Assembly (NCBI RefSeq): GCF_022662475.1 | Contig: NZ_JAKNQQ010000003.1 | Location: forward strand, 124,001-188,000 | Length of the DNA: 64,000 bases | Source: Sphingomonas sp. TREG-RG-20F-R18-01 | GTDB lineage: Bacteria > Pseudomonadota > Alphaproteobacteria > Sphingomonadales > Sphingomonadaceae | Reading direction: 5' to 3' | In this document: one piece after another, positions 43,327-51,917 of the stretch | Layout: each line of letters begins with the position of its first letter | How positions within the stretch are numbered: the stretch's first letter is position 1 | The notes under the pieces: model-generated | The model's database searches: none | Seen by the model: the letters and a program-made list of their open reading frames with translations, nothing else | Told to the model about the DNA's origin: nothing | Made by a program: the position numbers and the translations under genes

Positions 43327-44634
43327 ATGTCGTCTGCCGCCGTCGCGACCCTCGCCAGCCCGACCGCCAGGCCCAGCCAGGCGTCGCAATATCTGTTCTG
43401 GGCCATCGCTGCCTTCACGAGTGCGTTGCTGGCTTGGGCCGCGATCGCCAAGGTCGATGAAACCGCGACGGCAACCGGCCGCGTAATCCCGTCGCGCCAG
43501 TTGCAGATCGTTTCCAATCTCGAAGGGGGGGTGGTCAAGACGATCCTGGTCAAGGCGGGTGTCACGGTGACCGCCGGGCAACCACTGCTCGAACTCGACA
43601 GCACGCAATTTGCGTCTGAGTTCGGGAAGACCTCGGAAACATACAATGCGCTCGTGGCACGGGTCGCTCGGTTGAAGGGCGAAGTCAGCGGCACGGAGCC
43701 GGTCTTTCCGCCGGCGCTGGTCGCCGCCGCGCCCCAGCTCGTCGCTACCGAGCGATCGCTTTATTCGGCGCAATTGGCCGAGCTCGCCGCGGCGAGCTCG
43801 GTCGAGCAGGCCAAGCTGGACCAGGCCCAACGTGCATTGGGTCAGGCCGAGGTCGACTCGGCGATGCGCGCGGAGGGAGCGGCGCTGGCGGACCGCGAAG
43901 TCACGATGATTGCACCGTTGGTCGACAAGGGCATCGAACCCCAGATCGAGCTCCTGCGAGCGAAAACGGCACAATCCCAGGCGCGCGGTGGCGCGAACGG
44001 AGCCGTCCTCGCGATCCGCCGGGCAAGGTCGGCAGTTGCCGAGGCGCAATCGGGCCTGCGCAGCGTCCGCAACAAACAGCGCGCGCAGGCGGTCGAACAG
44101 TTGACGCAGAGCAGCGCGGAACTGGCCAACCAGAGCGAGGCACTGCCGGCGTTGCAGGACCGGGTGCGCCGCACCGTGCTCCGCGCGCCGATATCGGGCA
44201 CGGTCAACCGCGTCCTGGTTGCGACGGTGGGAGGCACCGTACGCCCGGGTGAACCGTTGATCGAGATCGTGCCGAAGGACGATACGCTGGTCGTCGAGGC
44301 GGACGTCAAGCCAGCGGATATCGCGTTCATGCATCCGGGCCAACGCGCGACGGTAAAGCTCACCGCTTATGACTATTACGTCTATGGCGGCCTCGACGCG
44401 AAGGTCGAAGGCATTTCGCCCGACGCGACGGTCAATGAACGGAGCGGCGAAAGCCACTTCACGATCCGCGTTCGCACCCACGACGCGTCCCTCAAGGCGC
44501 CGGACGGCAGCGCCTTGCCGATCGGTGCCGGGATGACCGCGCAGATCGACTTGCTGGGGCACAAGCGCACGATCCTGAGCTATCTGCTGACGCCGTTCAG
44601 CAAGCTGTCCGACAATGCGTTCCGCGAGAAATGA
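43327..44634 (+). CDS. Type I secretion periplasmic adaptor (HlyD/LapC-like)
   Basis: 435 residues: one N-terminal membrane helix (FWAIAAFTSALLAWAAIA), VDETATATGRVIPSRQLQIV and NLEGGVVKTILVKAGVTVTA (first half of the lipoyl/barrel-sandwich), a long coiled-coil middle rich in Ala, Glu, Gln and Arg (about residues 90-270), then LRAPISGTVNRVLVATVGGT, GEPLIEIVPKDDTLVVEADV and a C-terminal beta-barrel with GMTAQIDLLGHKRTILSYLL. The end VLTP/LLTPFSKL is the family signature. It bridges the ABC pump to the TolC channel. AAGGAAG is at good distance from its ATG. Confidence 0.94.
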   Translation: MSSAAVATLASPTARPSQASQYLFWAIAAFTSALLAWAAIAKVDETATATGRVIPSRQLQIVSNLEGGVVKTILVKAGVTVTAGQPLLELDSTQFASEFGKTSETYNALVARVARLKGEVSGTEPVFPPALVAAAPQLVATERSLYSAQLAELAAASSVEQAKLDQAQRALGQAEVDSAMRAEGAALADREVTMIAPLVDKGIEPQIELLRAKTAQSQARGGANGAVLAIRRARSAVAEAQSGLRSVRNKQRAQAVEQLTQSSAELANQSEALPALQDRVRRTVLRAPISGTVNRVLVATVGGTVRPGEPLIEIVPKDDTLVVEADVKPADIAFMHPGQRATVKLTAYDYYVYGGLDAKVEGISPDATVNERSGESHFTIRVRTHDASLKAPDGSALPIGAGMTAQIDLLGHKRTILSYLLTPFSKLSDNAFREK

Positions 44635-44643
44635 GGGGAAGCG

Positions 44644-45279
44644 TCAGGACGCGTCGTCCGCTTCGATCACCAGCATCTTGCTGAGCAGGCGGACGAGCTG
44701 TGCCTGTCGACCCGTTCCGGTCTTGTCCAATATGTTGGATAACTGAGTCCGCAGGGTCGAAACGCGGACCCCAGTCCGCACGGCAACGTCCTGCAGCGTT
44801 TCCCCATCGGCCAAGGCGGCCGCGAGGGCCGCCTCGGCCTTGGTAAGCGCAAAGGTCGTGCACAACAGCGTTTCGGACAGGTGATACGACGTGTCGAGAT
44901 CGAGGATGGTCAGACGTGCGACCAGACGCCCGTTTTCAACGCGTTGTACGAACAATCGAAGAATGAGCGGTAAGCCGGCAAAGCGCGGTTGCGCAAAAAC
45001 CGCGCGAAGGCAGGCATTCGCCGGTGCCTGGGCCAGGGCACTTCTCAGTGCGCGTTCCACCAGATCATGCGTCGTGCTGCTTCGGAACTGGACGATGCCA
45101 TCGTGGATCGTGAACACCTCGGGAAAGAACACGGTGTCAGAATGCCTGCGCGCGATGAGGGCGCGGTGCGCATCGAAATGGACGTGGATCGATCCTGCCT
45201 GGCGACCACCGTTCCGGTGTTTGTCCGCTTCCGGCTCGGAGCCAAAACGAGGACGTGCGATAGCGCCCGCTTCTGCCAT
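44644..45279 (-). CDS. LuxR-type transcriptional regulator convergent with the secretion operon
   Basis: 211 residues. The C-terminus is a LuxR/GerE helix-turn-helix: LTKAEAALAAALADGETLQD, VAVRTGVRVSTLRTQLSNIL, DKTGTGRQAQLVRLLSK. The N-terminal 140 residues contain a PAS-like sensor pattern (VFFPEVFTIHDGIVQFRSST, ENGRLVARLTILDLDTSY) but no recognised autoinducer-binding or receiver domain. This resembles the orphan LuxR proteins often found by secreted-protein clusters in sphingomonads. It ends 9 bases from the adaptor stop. It may control the peroxidase operon; that is inference from position. The ribosome site is weak. Confidence 0.8.
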   Translation of the reverse strand: MAEAGAIARPRFGSEPEADKHRNGGRQAGSIHVHFDAHRALIARRHSDTVFFPEVFTIHDGIVQFRSSTTHDLVERALRSALAQAPANACLRAVFAQPRFAGLPLILRLFVQRVENGRLVARLTILDLDTSYHLSETLLCTTFALTKAEAALAAALADGETLQDVAVRTGVRVSTLRTQLSNILDKTGTGRQAQLVRLLSKMLVIEADDAS

Positions 45280-46038
45280 GATACGCTTTCTACTCGATCA
45301 TGGCGTCAGACGGGATGGCCTGACGCCAAAACACCCTGAAGCGCCAAGAACGGTTAACGCGGGCCTGTCGCGAGTGCTGCTGGCCCTCCCCGTTTGTCTC
45401 GCCCCACGTCATGGAACAGCGTCGCGCTGGCATGAACAATATAGCATTACTACGGGGTATGATCTGGGGGCAGACGTGGGGTGCACCGTGTAGAACATGG
45501 ATCGTGCTCCTGTAACGGATGATCGCGACGGACGATCGCACCGAGCAGTCAGGGCTCGACGATCGCCCGCATCGAAGCGCGATGTGGCACGCGTCGCAAA
45601 AACCGCACCACGTGACATTGGCAGATGCTACGCAGTGCGGTTCAGGTCTTTGGCTCGATGCGGCCTTTGGCTCGCCGACTATCAATACGCGCGGCCAGTC
45701 GATGATGGTATCCAGACAAAGGTTGTAGTGGCGCCATCTTTCTTCGGGATCGCAGCGCGAGCCGCGGTCTACGCCGCACCGACTGCGGAGCGTGGGGCGA
45801 TAGTGAGGGAGAAGAGTAGCGCCCTGGCTGTTCCTGCCGCAGCGAGAAGCCCTTGCCGGGAGCGTTTCGCCCGCCGCAACGCTCCGACGGCGCGCCTGTT
45901 GGCGGAAGAGGGCAGGCCGGATGGCCGGGCCAAGCTGCAACGGGATTGGACGAGATGCTATCACGATCGGAAAACGCTCGATCGCTTCGCTACCAGGCAA
46001 GATGGCACGGGGCGGCTCCGAGACGCGTATCGCGCCCG
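45280..46038. other. 759-base region without a recognised gene
   Basis: Codon-length open frames on both strands have atypical amino-acid content (many Arg, Ser, Cys) and no motif. Local stretches are AT-richer (45440-45500). No tRNA, repeat, or transposon remnant was recognised. It should contain the promoter of the LuxR gene at its left end. It could hide a small RNA or a decayed gene. Confidence 0.4.
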
Positions 46039-46494
46039 CTAGCTCAGCCGATCGATGGCTTCGCGGTCCAGCGATCCCGGGATGATCATCAACGGGATCG
46101 GCAGTGCGCCTGCATCGAGCCCGGCAAAATGGGTGACCAGCGGCCCGGGCGCGCCGGCCGCGGCGGTTGCCAGCACCAGCGCCGCGATGTCGGAATTGGC
46201 GGCGATCATCTCGCGGATGACCTTGGGGCCTTCGCCCTGACGAACGGTGATCGACGGTCGCAACCCCGATTCCTGGATGAGCGTTCCAGCTGCGCCCGTT
46301 ACCAGCGCCTCGGCGTGTTCGCGTGCTTCATCCTCGATCGTCGCCTGCACGCCACCGAAGGGCGTGAATTCGGTCGGCGGGACCAAGGCAAGGATCTCGA
46401 CCCCGCCGCCCGTCTTGACCGCACGGCGCGCGGCGAATCTCAGCGCGATGCTGCTTTCGGGCGTTTCATCGATGACGACCAGATAGATGCGCAT
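46039..46494 (-). CDS. Universal stress protein (UspA family), single domain
   Basis: 151 residues with the Usp alpha/beta fold: MRIYLVVIDETPESSIALRF at the start, VEILALVPPTEFTPF, AGTLIQESGLRPSITVRQGE, SDIAALVLATAAAGAPGPLV and IPLMIIPGSLDR. The ATP-binding G-2x-G-9x-G-S/T signature is partly altered (AAAGAPGPLVTHFAG), so nucleotide binding is uncertain. Start 46494 is chosen; an upstream Met at 46539 would precede the fold by 15 unrelated residues. It is divergent from the pyruvate dehydrogenase E2 gene. Confidence 0.87.
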   Translation of the reverse strand: MRIYLVVIDETPESSIALRFAARRAVKTGGGVEILALVPPTEFTPFGGVQATIEDEAREHAEALVTGAAGTLIQESGLRPSITVRQGEGPKVIREMIAANSDIAALVLATAAAGAPGPLVTHFAGLDAGALPIPLMIIPGSLDREAIDRLS

Positions 46495-46622
46495 TTGTAC
46501 CGGCTCTCCCCTGCGGATAAGTGGGGCTAACTGCCGCATGACGCAAGCGTCGGTCTTGACCGCACCTTGATCGGGCGCGAAGGACGGCGGCCATAGGATT
46601 CGGTCAAAACAAGGACGTGTCG

Positions 46623-47990
46623 ATGCCGGTCGAGATCAAAATGCCTGCACTTTCCCCGACGATGGAGGAGGGTACGCTGGCCAAGTGGTTGGTCAAGGAG
46701 GGCGATGTCGTCAAATCGGGTGACCTGATGGCCGAAATCGAGACCGACAAGGCGACGATGGAATTCGAAGCCGTCGACGAAGGCACGATCGGCAAGATCC
46801 TGGTCGCCGAGGGCACGGACAATGTGAAGGTCGGTACCGTCATCGCCACGCTGCTCGCGGACGGCGAGAGCGCCGGCGCGACGACGCCCGAACCCGCCGC
46901 GAAGGAATCCGAGCCCAAGCCGTCGCCCGCCGACCCCAACAAGACCGGCAGCGAAGCCAAGCCCGTCGAGCGCACGGCCGAGCAGGCCGAGGATCATGGC
47001 AACCCCGAGGGCGGCGCTGCGCCGAAGTCGGCTGCGCCCGCGCCGACGCCCGCACCCGCTGCGCGCCAGGATGGCGAGCGCGTCAAGGCGAGCCCGCTCG
47101 CGCGCCGCATTGCTGCCGAGAAGAGCATCGACCTCGCGGCGTTGCAGGGTTCTGGCCCGAACGGCCGGATCGTCCGCGCCGATCTCGAAGGCGCGAAGAC
47201 CGGTCACGCTCCAGCCGCACAGGCGAGTGCCGCCGCTGCCGCATCGGCACCGACCGCTGCTGCGCCGGCCGCGGCACCCAAGCCCGCCGCGATCCCGGAC
47301 ATCCCGCACACCGCGGAGAAGCTCAGCAACGTGCGCAAGACGATCGCGCGCCGCCTGACCGAGTCCAAGCAGACCGTTCCGCACATCTACCTGACGGTGG
47401 ATATCCGGCTCGACGCACTCCTCAAGCTGCGCGCGGACATGAACAAGGGGCTCGCGGGCCGTGGCGTCAAGCTGTCGGTCAACGACCTGCTGATCAAGGC
47501 GCTCGCCGCCAGCCTGATGCAGGTGCCCAAGTGCAACGTGATGTTCACGCCCGACCAGCTGATCAGTTTCGAGCGCGCGGATATTTCGGTCGCGGTCTCG
47601 ACCCCGTCGGGGCTGATCACGCCGATCGTCTCGCACGCCGACACCAAGGGCGTCGCCGCGATCTCGACCCAGATGAAGGATCTCGCTTCGCGCGCCCGCG
47701 ACAACAAGCTGAAGCCCGAGGAATATCAGGGCGGTACGGCATCGCTCAGCAACATGGGCATGTACGGGATCAAGCAGTTCGAGGCGGTCATTAACCCGCC
47801 GCAGGGCATGATCATGGCGATCGGCGCGGGCGAGAAGCGTCCCTACATAATCGACGATACGCTCGGCGTTGCGACGGTGATGTCGGCGACCGGCAGCTTC
47901 GATCACCGCGCGATCGACGGCGCGGATGGCGCACAGTTGATGCAGGCGTTCAAGGCACTGGTCGAATCGCCCTTGGGCATGCTCGCCTGA
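46623..47990 (+). CDS. pdhC: Pyruvate dehydrogenase E2, dihydrolipoyllysine acetyltransferase
   Basis: 455 residues. The N-terminal lipoyl domain has its lipoylated Lys in [17 protein letters not shown] Pro/Ala/Glu-rich linker, a subunit-binding domain ([20 protein letters not shown] with [15 protein letters not shown]), a second flexible Ala/Pro linker and the catalytic core with [14 protein letters not shown] (active-site His and Asp) follow. It transfers acetyl groups to CoA. AAGGA at spacing 7 favours the ATG at 46623 over the GTG at 46617. Only one lipoyl domain is present. The E1 genes that usually come first are not in the window; upstream is a divergent stress gene. Confidence 0.95.
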   Translation: MPVEIKMPALSPTMEEGTLAKWLVKEGDVVKSGDLMAEIETDKATMEFEAVDEGTIGKILVAEGTDNVKVGTVIATLLADGESAGATTPEPAAKESEPKPSPADPNKTGSEAKPVERTAEQAEDHGNPEGGAAPKSAAPAPTPAPAARQDGERVKASPLARRIAAEKSIDLAALQGSGPNGRIVRADLEGAKTGHAPAAQASAAAAASAPTAAAPAAAPKPAAIPDIPHTAEKLSNVRKTIARRLTESKQTVPHIYLTVDIRLDALLKLRADMNKGLAGRGVKLSVNDLLIKALAASLMQVPKCNVMFTPDQLISFERADISVAVSTPSGLITPIVSHADTKGVAAISTQMKDLASRARDNKLKPEEYQGGTASLSNMGMYGIKQFEAVINPPQGMIMAIGAGEKRPYIIDDTLGVATVMSATGSFDHRAIDGADGAQLMQAFKALVESPLGMLA

Positions 47991-47991
47991 C

Positions 47992-48216
47992 ATGCCGATG
48001 TGGCGCACCTTGATCGAAGCGCTGTGGATCGTGGCGGGGCTGATCGGCGCGGCGGTGTTCGCATCGCTCGCGACCTGGTCGGTCCCCGCCGCGCGCGGGT
48101 CGATCTGGGGTGTCGCCTATGTCTCGATGATCGTGCTGGTGCTGATGGGCGTCGGTCCGGTACGCCGGGCGTGGGCGCGCGATCGGGCGGCACAGGGCGA
48201 CACGGGGAATGTCTGA
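47992..48216 (+). CDS. Small membrane protein (74 aa) in the pdh cluster
   Basis: Two hydrophobic helices (IEALWIVAGLIGAAVFASLA and WGVAYVSMIVLVLMGVG) with a basic C-terminal tail (RRAWARDRAA). It starts one base after the E2 stop and overlaps the thioesterase start by 8 bases, so it is translated as part of the same operon. There is no known family. The compact spacing supports it as a real gene. A start at 47998 is also possible. Confidence 0.65.
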   Translation: MPMWRTLIEALWIVAGLIGAAVFASLATWSVPAARGSIWGVAYVSMIVLVLMGVGPVRRAWARDRAAQGDTGNV

Positions 48217-48604
48217 GGCGCCCCCCAGTGCCGCGCCAGCGATCCGAGCGACGGCGATGGCGTGTGACGCCAACCCCTATGGCAAGATCTTCGTCGGCTG
48301 GCTGATGGGACAGATGGCACTTGCGGCCGGGTCGGTCGCCTCGCGCTATTGTGGCGGTCGCGCGCCCGTGGTGGCGGCGGACGCCTTCAGCTTCACCGCG
48401 CCGGTTGCGACTGGCGATGAAGTCAGTTTCCACGCCGAGATCGTCGCCACCGGGCGCACGTCGATGACGGTCGCCGTTTCGGTCTGGCGTCGCGACCGAC
48501 ACGGCGATCAAACCGAGCGCGCCGCGAGCGGGCGCTTTACCCTGGTTTCGATGGGGGAAGACGATCGTCCTCTCCCGCTACAAGAAGGATCCTCCCTTGG
48601 CTGA
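48209..48604 (+). CDS. Hotdog-fold acyl-CoA thioesterase (YciA-like)
   Basis: 131 residues with the YciA/ACOT hotdog pattern: ATAMACDANPYGKIFVGWLM (start of the long hotdog helix), VVAADAFSFTAPVATGDEVS with the conserved Asp region, and a beta strand pair (HAEIVATGRTSMTVAVSVWR). It probably hydrolyses short-chain acyl-CoA or acetyl-CoA-related thioesters. Its placement between E2 and E3 of pyruvate dehydrogenase suggests control of CoA or acetyl-CoA balance (inference). It overlaps both neighbours: 8 bases on each side. Confidence 0.8.
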   Translation: MSEAPPSAAPAIRATAMACDANPYGKIFVGWLMGQMALAAGSVASRYCGGRAPVVAADAFSFTAPVATGDEVSFHAEIVATGRTSMTVAVSVWRRDRHGDQTERAASGRFTLVSMGEDDRPLPLQEGSSLG

Positions 48605-49991
48605 TACGTTCGATCTCGTCATCCTCGGCTCCGGCCCCGGCGGCTATGTCGCCGCGATCCGCGCGGCGCAGCTTGGTCTCAAGACCGCGATCATCGAGCG
48701 CGAGCGCTTGGGCGGCATTTGCCTCAACTGGGGCTGCATCCCGACCAAGGCGCTGCTGCGCACGTCCGAAATCTATCACTACATGCAGAATGCCGAGAGC
48801 TACGGCCTCAGCGCGGACAACGTGTCGTTCGATCTGAACAAGGTGGTCGAGCGCAGCCGCAAGGTCGCGGGCCAGCTCAACGCGGGCGTCAAAGGCCTGA
48901 TGAAGAAGAACAAGATTCAAGTGTTCGAGGGCGTCGGCGCGCTGACGGGGAAGGGCAAGCTGACCGTCCGCCAAGGCGACAAGACGACCGAGCTCGAAGC
49001 CAAGCACATCATTGTCGCGACTGGCGCGCGCGCGCGCGACTTGCCGTTCGCCAAGGCGGATGGCGAGCGGATCTGGACGTACCGGCACGCGATGGTCCCG
49101 CCCGAAATGCCGACCAAGCTGCTGGTCATCGGATCGGGTGCGATTGGCGTGGAATTCGCGAGCTTCTACAACGACATGGGCGCAGACGTTACGATCGTGG
49201 AGATGCTCCCGCGGATCCTGCCGGTCGAGGACGAGGAAGTCTCCGCGTTCATGGACAAGGCACTGACGAAGCAGGGGATCAAGCTGCTGGTCGGGACTGG
49301 TCTCGAGGGTATCGAGACCTCGGCCAAGGGCGTCACCGCGAAGATCAAGGGCAAGGACGGGACGGTCACGTCCGAGGAATTCAGCCACGTCATCGTCGCG
49401 ATCGGGATCGTGCCCAACACCGAGAACATCGGTCTGGAGTCGCTCGGGATCGAGACCGAGCGCGGGCATATCAAGGTCGATGGCTATGCGCGCACCAACG
49501 TCGAGGGGATCTACGCGATCGGCGATGTGACCGGCGCGCCGTGGCTGGCGCACAAAGCGAGCCATGAGGGCATCGTCTGCGTCGAGGCGATCGCGGGGTT
49601 GAAGCCGCATCCGTTCGAGAAGTGGAACATCCCGGGCTGCACCTACTCGCGCCCGCAGGTCGCGAGCGTCGGCTTCACCGAGGCGAAGGCCAAGGAAGCG
49701 GGTTATGAGCTCAAGGTCGGCAAATTCCCGTTCATCGGCAACGGCAAGGCGATCGCGCTCGGCGAGGCGGAAGGCTTCGTCAAGACCGTGTTCGACGCCA
49801 AGACCGGCGAGCTGCTCGGCGCGCACATGGTCGGCGCGGAAGTGACCGAGCTGATCCAGGGCTATGTCGTCGCGCGCCAGCTCGAGACGACCGAGGCCGA
49901 ACTGATGGAAACGGTGTTCGCGCATCCGACGCTCAGCGAGATGATGCACGAGAGCGTCCTTGGCGCATACGGCCGGGAGATCCACTTCTGA
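48597..49991 (+). CDS. lpdA: Dihydrolipoyl dehydrogenase (E3)
   Basis: 464 residues: FAD motif LVILGSGPGGYVAAIRAAQL, redox disulfide GGICLNWGCIPTKALL, NAD motif LVIGSGAIGVEFASFYNDMG, second FAD contact INVEGIYAIGDVTGAPWLAH, and the C-terminal catalytic His-x4-Glu region FAHPTLSEMMHES. It reoxidises dihydrolipoamide using NAD for the 2-oxo acid dehydrogenase complexes. The start codon is TTG at 48597, with AAGGA at spacing 7; the first ATG in frame would remove the FAD motif. It overlaps the thioesterase end by 8 bases. Confidence 0.95.
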   Translation: MADTFDLVILGSGPGGYVAAIRAAQLGLKTAIIERERLGGICLNWGCIPTKALLRTSEIYHYMQNAESYGLSADNVSFDLNKVVERSRKVAGQLNAGVKGLMKKNKIQVFEGVGALTGKGKLTVRQGDKTTELEAKHIIVATGARARDLPFAKADGERIWTYRHAMVPPEMPTKLLVIGSGAIGVEFASFYNDMGADVTIVEMLPRILPVEDEEVSAFMDKALTKQGIKLLVGTGLEGIETSAKGVTAKIKGKDGTVTSEEFSHVIVAIGIVPNTENIGLESLGIETERGHIKVDGYARTNVEGIYAIGDVTGAPWLAHKASHEGIVCVEAIAGLKPHPFEKWNIPGCTYSRPQVASVGFTEAKAKEAGYELKVGKFPFIGNGKAIALGEAEGFVKTVFDAKTGELLGAHMVGAEVTELIQGYVVARQLETTEAELMETVFAHPTLSEMMHESVLGAYGREIHF

Positions 49992-49992
49992 C

Positions 49993-51414
49993 ATGACCAC
50001 CGACCTGCTCCGCCCTGCGATTCTGGCCGGGGCGGCGCTGGTCCTGTGCGTCGCCGCGCTCGCGCTATTCTGGCCGGGCGTCGCGATGTACGATACGGTG
50101 GCGCAATACGGGCAAGTGCTGGCCGGCGAATATGAGGACTGGCACCCCCCGATCATGGCGCAGCTCTGGGCGGTGCTGCGAGGAAGCGCAGGCGGCGTCC
50201 CGCCTGCTGCGCCGATGCTGCTCCTGCAGATGGCGCTGTACTGGTTCGGGCTCGGTCTGATTGCGGTGACCCTCGTCAGGATCGGGAAACTGCAGGGCGG
50301 GATCGCGGTACTGCTGGTCGGTGTCGTTCCGCTGTTCCTGGGCTGGCAGGGAACGGTGCTGAAGGACGCTCAGATGCTCGGCGCGATGCTGGCGGCCGTC
50401 GGGATCGTGGGTTGGTGGCGGTTGCGGGCTGCGCGCGTACCTTTCTTTGCCTGGGTGCTGGTCGCGGTGCTGCTCGGCTATGCAACGCTGGTTCGGGCGA
50501 ATGCCGTGTTTGCCACGGTCGCCCTGGGCGTCATGCTGGTCGGCCCGCGGTCCTGGTGGGGTCGCGCCGTGATGGCGCTGGTCGGCGTCGGGATTGTCCT
50601 GGCGGTTTCGCCGGTGATCAATCACGCAGTGCTGGGCGCAGGTAAAAGCGGGGTCGAGCGTACTGAAGCGATTTACGATTTGAGTGCGATTGCGGTTCGT
50701 GCGCCCGGCGTGTTCACCGGACTGACGCCGTCCGAAATCCGCACGATTGCGGCGCGGCACTGCGTCAAACCCTATTTCTGGGATCCGCTCGGCGAACCGG
50801 ATCGCTGCGGCCCGCAGGTCGAGGGCTTGCATGCCTATTCACCTGGCACGCTCTACCAGATGCTGGCAGGCGCAGTCCTCCGCGCGCCGGGTGCGTACCT
50901 CCAGCACAGGCTGGGGCACTGGAATTCGACCGAGCGCTGGCTCGTCGGAGCGGGGGCGCCGGGCGCGTTGCCACCCGTCCGCAGTCAACCCAACGACCTC
51001 GGTCTGACGAGCCCGGGCGCTGCGGCGACTGTCTGGCAAACGATCGAAGGCTGGACCGTCGATACGCCGCTTGGATGGCCGATTGCATTCCTGTGCTGTG
51101 CGCTCATCGGCCTGACTGTGGCGCTGCGGCGGCACGTGGGTGCGATCCGCGACTTCGCGCTCGCGCTGCTGGTGTCGGCGGTGCTGCTGGAGACGAGTTT
51201 CCTGGTGCTCAGTATTGCGTCGGACCTGCGGTATCACTTGTGGTCGATGGTCGCGACGACGGTGGCTATCGTACTCCTGGTCGCCGAGCGCGCGTTGACG
51301 CGGCGCGAACTGATGGTCGGAGGGGTAGCATTGACGCTGGTCATCTGCAGCGGCACGGCGGCCCGCCTCGTCTTGCCGCGCGCACCGGCGACCTACGCCG
51401 CGCAACTGCTTTGA
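49993..51414 (+). CDS. Polytopic membrane protein, GT-C-like
   Basis: 473 residues with about 10-11 hydrophobic helices spread over the protein. Near the N-terminus YDTVAQYGQVLAGEYEDWHP followed by P resembles the first periplasmic loop of GT-C glycosyltransferases and ArnT/PMT-like proteins (acidic residues, then W-H-P-P). A periplasmic loop with Cys residues (RHCVKPYFWDPLG and EPDRCGPQVEG) lies in the middle. The family would use a lipid-linked sugar donor. The ATG at 49993 is taken just after the lpd stop. No donor synthesis genes are near, so the transferase role is only suggested. Confidence 0.6.
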   Translation: MTTDLLRPAILAGAALVLCVAALALFWPGVAMYDTVAQYGQVLAGEYEDWHPPIMAQLWAVLRGSAGGVPPAAPMLLLQMALYWFGLGLIAVTLVRIGKLQGGIAVLLVGVVPLFLGWQGTVLKDAQMLGAMLAAVGIVGWWRLRAARVPFFAWVLVAVLLGYATLVRANAVFATVALGVMLVGPRSWWGRAVMALVGVGIVLAVSPVINHAVLGAGKSGVERTEAIYDLSAIAVRAPGVFTGLTPSEIRTIAARHCVKPYFWDPLGEPDRCGPQVEGLHAYSPGTLYQMLAGAVLRAPGAYLQHRLGHWNSTERWLVGAGAPGALPPVRSQPNDLGLTSPGAAATVWQTIEGWTVDTPLGWPIAFLCCALIGLTVALRRHVGAIRDFALALLVSAVLLETSFLVLSIASDLRYHLWSMVATTVAIVLLVAERALTRRELMVGGVALTLVICSGTAARLVLPRAPATYAAQLL

Positions 51415-51515
51415 ACGGTACGAAAATCCCTTTCGTGCGTTTGGATGAGACGACACCGGCGCGAAAGCCGGGACCGGCCGCTCGGCAGGCGGCACCTAGT
51501 AGAAGGACCGATGGC

Positions 51516-51851
51516 ATGACCGACACGATGCAGAACGCGTTCAACGAAAAGGTCCTCGATCCGGCGCGCAAGGCCGGCGAAGCGATGCGCGATGCGGGCG
51601 GCAAGATCGCCGAGACCGGATCGACCGTGAGCCTCAAGATGCTCGATCAGGCGGAGACCAACACGCGCGAGGCGTTCAATGCGATGCGCGCTGCGGCGGG
51701 TGCGAAGGATCTGTCCGAAGTAATGAAGATCCAGGGGGATTTCATTCGGGAACAGAGCAGCCGCAACATGACGCAGGCGCGCGAGATCGGCGAACTGATC
51801 ATGCAGTTCGGCCGTGACACCGTTGGGGTGATGCGCGGCGACAAGGGATGA
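51516..51851 (+). CDS. Phasin family protein
   Basis: A 111-residue helical protein: MQNAFNEKVLDPARKAGEAM, TGSTVSLKMLDQAETNTREA, FNAMRAAAGAKDLSEVMKIQ, then REQSSRNMTQAREIGELIMQ. It has the amphipathic helical pattern and AxxAKDxSEVMxIQxxF style of phasins, which coat polyhydroxyalkanoate granules; some members are general or stress-related. The ATG at 51516 has AAGGA at spacing 8. No PHA synthase is in the window. It is convergent with the GNAT gene. Confidence 0.88.
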   Translation: MTDTMQNAFNEKVLDPARKAGEAMRDAGGKIAETGSTVSLKMLDQAETNTREAFNAMRAAAGAKDLSEVMKIQGDFIREQSSRNMTQAREIGELIMQFGRDTVGVMRGDKG

Positions 51852-51889
51852 AAAACCGACGTCCTCTTCCTGGTGAGGAAGAGGGCGTC
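51851..51889 (-). terminator. Intrinsic terminator between phasin and GNAT genes
   Basis: A 14-bp stem (one G-T wobble) with loop GGTG at 51858-51889. Read leftward it is followed by TTTTT (51855-51851), so it best terminates the GNAT gene; rightward it lacks a T-run. Confidence 0.8.
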
Positions 51890-51917
51890 CTCCCTCAAAC
51901 GTCGAGCTTGATTGCGG

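Noticed and set aside
45290..46000. A 236-codon minus-strand frame in the gap next to the LuxR gene
   Set aside because: High Arg/Ser/Cys content, no motif, no ribosome site and no plausible fold.
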